NCBI GenBank assembly: GCA_016210895.1
Contig: JACQTG010000123.1
Span: 1 to 8,343, forward strand
Origin: Acidobacteriota bacterium
Lineage (GTDB): Bacteria; Acidobacteriota; Terriglobia; Acidoferrales; 2-02-FULL-67-57
DNA: 8,343 nucleotides
Reading direction: 5' to 3'
Shown: positions 6,414 through 8,343 of the stretch, one piece after another
How the letters are laid out: every line of letters starts with the position of its first letter
How positions within the stretch are numbered: position 1 is the stretch's first letter
Notes under the pieces: model-generated
The model's database searches: none
The model's input: the letters and a program-made list of their open reading frames with translations, nothing else
Told to the model about the DNA's origin: nothing
Made by a program: the position numbers and the translations under genes

Positions 6414-7126
6414 GCGCCGCATCTACTCGAGTAGAGCCCGTGTTGGAGGCCCATGGGCTGCGCAAAGTATTTGCCAGCCCGGCAGGGGAGTTGGTTGTGC
6501 TGGATGGCTTGGAGTTGGAAGTCGTCGCGGGCGAGCTGCTCGCCGTTGTCGGCCCTTCGGGGACCGGCAAGACCACGCTGCTCCAGCTGCTCGCTGCACT
6601 CGACCGGCCCACGGCCGGCACGGTCCTGTTCGAAGGCAAGTCACTCGCTGAGTTGTCCGCCGGCGAGCTCGCCGACTACCGCAACCGCTCCGTCGGCTTC
6701 GTCTGGCAGCTCTCTAACCTGCTGCTCGACTTCACCGCGGCCGAAAACGTGATGTTGCCGCTGCTCGTCCGGGGAGAGAACACGGCCCGAGCGCGTGCGG
6801 AGGCGGAGGCGCTGCTGGCCGAAGTGGGGCTGGCAGACCGGAGGGACCATCTGGCCGGGGAGTTATCCGCTGGCGAGCAGCAGCGAGCGGCCCTGGCGCG
6901 CGCGCTGGTGACCCGACCGCGGCTTCTGCTGGCGGATGAGCCGACAGGAAACCTGGATGAGGCTACGGCCGCGAGCGTCTTTGCGCTGCTTAAAAATCTC
7001 CACCGGACTCACGGCTTGACTTCTGTAATGGCAACGCATAATGTAAATCTCGCCGGGAGTTGTGATCGCATCCTGCGGCTCGAACACGGCTCGCTGGAGC
7101 TGTTTCGGCTGACCCCGCAGGTGTGA
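6410..7126 (+). CDS. lolD: LolD/MacB-type ABC transporter ATP-binding protein
   Basis: Cytoplasmic ATPase that drives a LolCDE-type or MacB-like exporter. With the GTG at 6410 it has 238 residues, a normal length for LolD. Motifs in order: Walker A GPSGTGKT (48-55); Q-loop Gln100 in GFVWQ followed by the family-typical NLLLDFTAAENV; signature LSAGEQQR (152-159), where Ala replaces the first Gly of the usual LSGGEQQR; Walker B LLLADEP (Asp176, Glu177) running into TGNLDEAT; H-loop His210 in ATHN. The start is uncertain: GTG 6410 overlaps the stop of a small upstream ORF, while GTG 6440 would give the shorter N-terminus VLEAHGLRKVF. A frame reaching back to a TTG at 6206 exists, but that stretch does not look coding. 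The natural partner permease is the LolC/LolE-type gene ending at 1072. clpC follows after 25 bases and may be co-transcribed. Lipoprotein release is inferred from family only; MacB-type export is the alternative. Confidence 0.88.
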   Translation: MSAASTRVEPVLEAHGLRKVFASPAGELVVLDGLELEVVAGELLAVVGPSGTGKTTLLQLLAALDRPTAGTVLFEGKSLAELSAGELADYRNRSVGFVWQLSNLLLDFTAAENVMLPLLVRGENTARARAEAEALLAEVGLADRRDHLAGELSAGEQQRAALARALVTRPRLLLADEPTGNLDEATAASVFALLKNLHRTHGLTSVMATHNVNLAGSCDRILRLEHGSLELFRLTPQV

Positions 7127-7151
7127 GGGCAGGGGAGGAAGTCAGCCACCT

Positions 7152-8343
7152 ATGTTTGAACGCTACACGGAAAAAGGTCGGCGCGTTATCTTCTTTGCCC
7201 GCTACGAGGCCAGCCAGTACGGCAGCCCGTACATCGAAACCGAGCACCTGCTGCTCGGCCTGCTGCGGGAAGACAAGGCCCTGGCCAACCGCTTCCTGCG
7301 CGCGCACGGGTCGGTTGAATCCATCCGCAAGCAGATCGAGGCTCGTACCACCATCCGCGAGCGCATCTCCACCTCGGCCGAGGTTCCCTTCAGCGAGGAG
7401 GTCAAGCGTGTCCTGCGCCACGCGGTGGAAGAGGCCGAGCGGATGGCCCACAAGCACATCGGCACCGAGCACTTGCTGCTCGGCCTGCTGCGGGAAGAAA
7501 AATCCTTTGCCGCCGAGCTTCTGATCGAGCGCGGTTTACGGCTTTCCACCGTGCGCGAGGAGTTGGCGCGCTCGCACGCCGAGAAAATCACGCCCTCGCG
7601 GCCGAAGGAGACCTCGCTCCTGAGCGAGTTCAGCCGCGACTTGACGCAAGCGGCCATGGACGGCCAGCTTGACCCGTTGATTGGGCGCGAGCGCGAGCTC
7701 GAGCGCGTCATTCAGATTCTCAGCCGGCGGACGAAGAACAACCCGGTGCTGATGGGTGAGCCGGGCGTTGGGAAGACGGCCATCGTGGAAGGCTTGGCCC
7801 AGCGCATCACCGACGGCGACGTGCCGCCGCAGCTCGCCGACAAGCGCATCCTGCAACTTGACCTCTCGCTCATCGTCGCCGGCACGAAATACCGCGGCCA
7901 ATTCGAAGAGCGCCTCAAGACGATTATGAAGGAGCTGATGGAGGCGCAGAGCGCAATTATTTTCATCGATGAGTTGCACACCCTAGTTGGGGCGGGCTCG
8001 GCCGAAGGCTCGCTGGATGCGGCCAACATCCTCAAGCCGGCGCTCTCGCGCGGCGAAATCCAGTGCATTGGCGCCACGACACCGGGCGAGTACCGGAAAT
8101 CGGTCGAGAAGGACCGCTCGCTCGAACGGCGCTTCCAGGCCGTGAAAGTTCCTCCGCCCACCGAGCCCGAAGCCATCAAGATTCTGTTCGGGATCAAGGA
8201 TCGCTACGAAAAATTTCATGCCGTCACCTACACGGATGAATCGCTGAACCAATCGGTGTATCTCTCCAACCGGTATATCGCGGACCGCTTCCTTCCCGAC
8301 AAAGCTGTCGACCTGATCGACGAAGCGGGGGCCCGCGTCAAGC
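7152..8343 (+). CDS. clpC: ClpC-type AAA+ chaperone, ATP-binding subunit of Clp protease, 5' part
   Basis: Unfoldase that feeds proteins into the ClpP peptidase in the cytoplasm. 397 codons are visible; the frame runs off the right edge. Two Clp N-domain repeats lie at about 2-68 and 77-140, each with [11 protein letters not shown] (30-40 and 105-115). The first AAA+ domain follows: [16 protein letters not shown] (175-190), Walker A GEPGVGKT (202-209), pore-loop region [12 protein letters not shown] (244-255), Walker B IIFIDE (Asp273, Glu274), sensor GATT (307-310), arginine finger in LERRF (Arg326, Arg327), and [15 protein letters not shown] at the edge. The coiled-coil middle domain and second AAA+ domain, expected in ClpC, would lie beyond the window. 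A strong GGGGAGGAA site (7132-7140) precedes the ATG, with slightly long spacing. The start [20 protein letters not shown] resembles Acidobacteriota ClpC as I recall them. It lies 25 bases after the ABC ATPase gene, so an operon is likely. Confidence 0.96.
   Translation, partial: MFERYTEKGRRVIFFARYEASQYGSPYIETEHLLLGLLREDKALANRFLRAHGSVESIRKQIEARTTIRERISTSAEVPFSEEVKRVLRHAVEEAERMAHKHIGTEHLLLGLLREEKSFAAELLIERGLRLSTVREELARSHAEKITPSRPKETSLLSEFSRDLTQAAMDGQLDPLIGRERELERVIQILSRRTKNNPVLMGEPGVGKTAIVEGLAQRITDGDVPPQLADKRILQLDLSLIVAGTKYRGQFEERLKTIMKELMEAQSAIIFIDELHTLVGAGSAEGSLDAANILKPALSRGEIQCIGATTPGEYRKSVEKDRSLERRFQAVKVPPPTEPEAIKILFGIKDRYEKFHAVTYTDESLNQSVYLSNRYIADRFLPDKAVDLIDEAGARVK
7239..7498 (+). repeat. 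Pair of 35-base near-identical repeats inside clpC
   Basis: Bases 7239-7273 and 7464-7498 are the same 35-base sequence apart from one C/T difference, 225 bases (75 codons) apart and in frame. They encode the [11 protein letters not shown] core of the two Clp N-domain repeats. Protein similarity is expected from the ancient duplication; such close nucleotide identity is higher than synonymous drift would normally leave. Confidence 0.85.

Noticed and set aside
7712..8197. 161-codon open frame on the minus strand
   Set aside because: Antisense to clpC across its Walker A and Walker B motifs, which are unmistakably coding on the plus strand.

Overview
The window looks like chromosomal DNA of a high-G+C, Gram-negative bacterium, most likely an Acidobacteriota. 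The best pointer is the clpC gene at the right edge. Its N-terminus (a [10 protein letters not shown] start and two near-identical [11 protein letters not shown] repeats) is of the type I associate with that phylum; this is recalled family knowledge, not a search result. Envelope genes (a LolC/LolE-type permease, a LolD-type ATPase and two proteins with export signals) fit a diderm cell.

Layout. Bases 1-1072 (+) hold the 3' part of a LolC/LolE-type FtsX permease, cut by the left edge. Three minus-strand genes follow. 1133-1501 is a DksA/TraR-type C4 zinc-finger protein. 1597-1968 is a small, probably secreted protein of unknown function. 2263-6060 is a 1265-residue exported protein with a C-terminal phospholipase D superfamily module and a large N-terminal region I do not recognise. 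A divergent promoter region (6061-6329) comes next. Then, on the plus strand, come a 27-codon small ORF (6330-6413), a LolD-type ABC ATPase (6410-7126) and the 5' part of clpC (7152 to the right edge).

How the parts relate. The permease and the ATPase are the two kinds of subunit of a lipoprotein-release or MacB-like ABC transporter. Here they lie about 5.3 kb apart on the same strand, separated by the oppositely oriented three-gene block. One reading is that the block was inserted into an ancestral permease-ATPase-clpC array. The large phospholipase D-like protein has its own good sigma70-type promoter (6124-6152, minus strand). The ATPase appears to be translationally coupled to the small ORF through a GTGA stop/start overlap, and clpC follows 25 bases later with its own Shine-Dalgarno sequence.

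The least ordinary items are four. The giant exported phospholipase D-like protein has one intact HKD motif and one in which the Asp position is Glu, plus a long insertion. The small ORF overlaps the start of the ATPase gene. The DksA-like protein lacks one of the two coiled-coil-tip aspartates. The small secreted protein is unrecognised. No CRISPR array, tRNA, rRNA or insertion sequence was seen.
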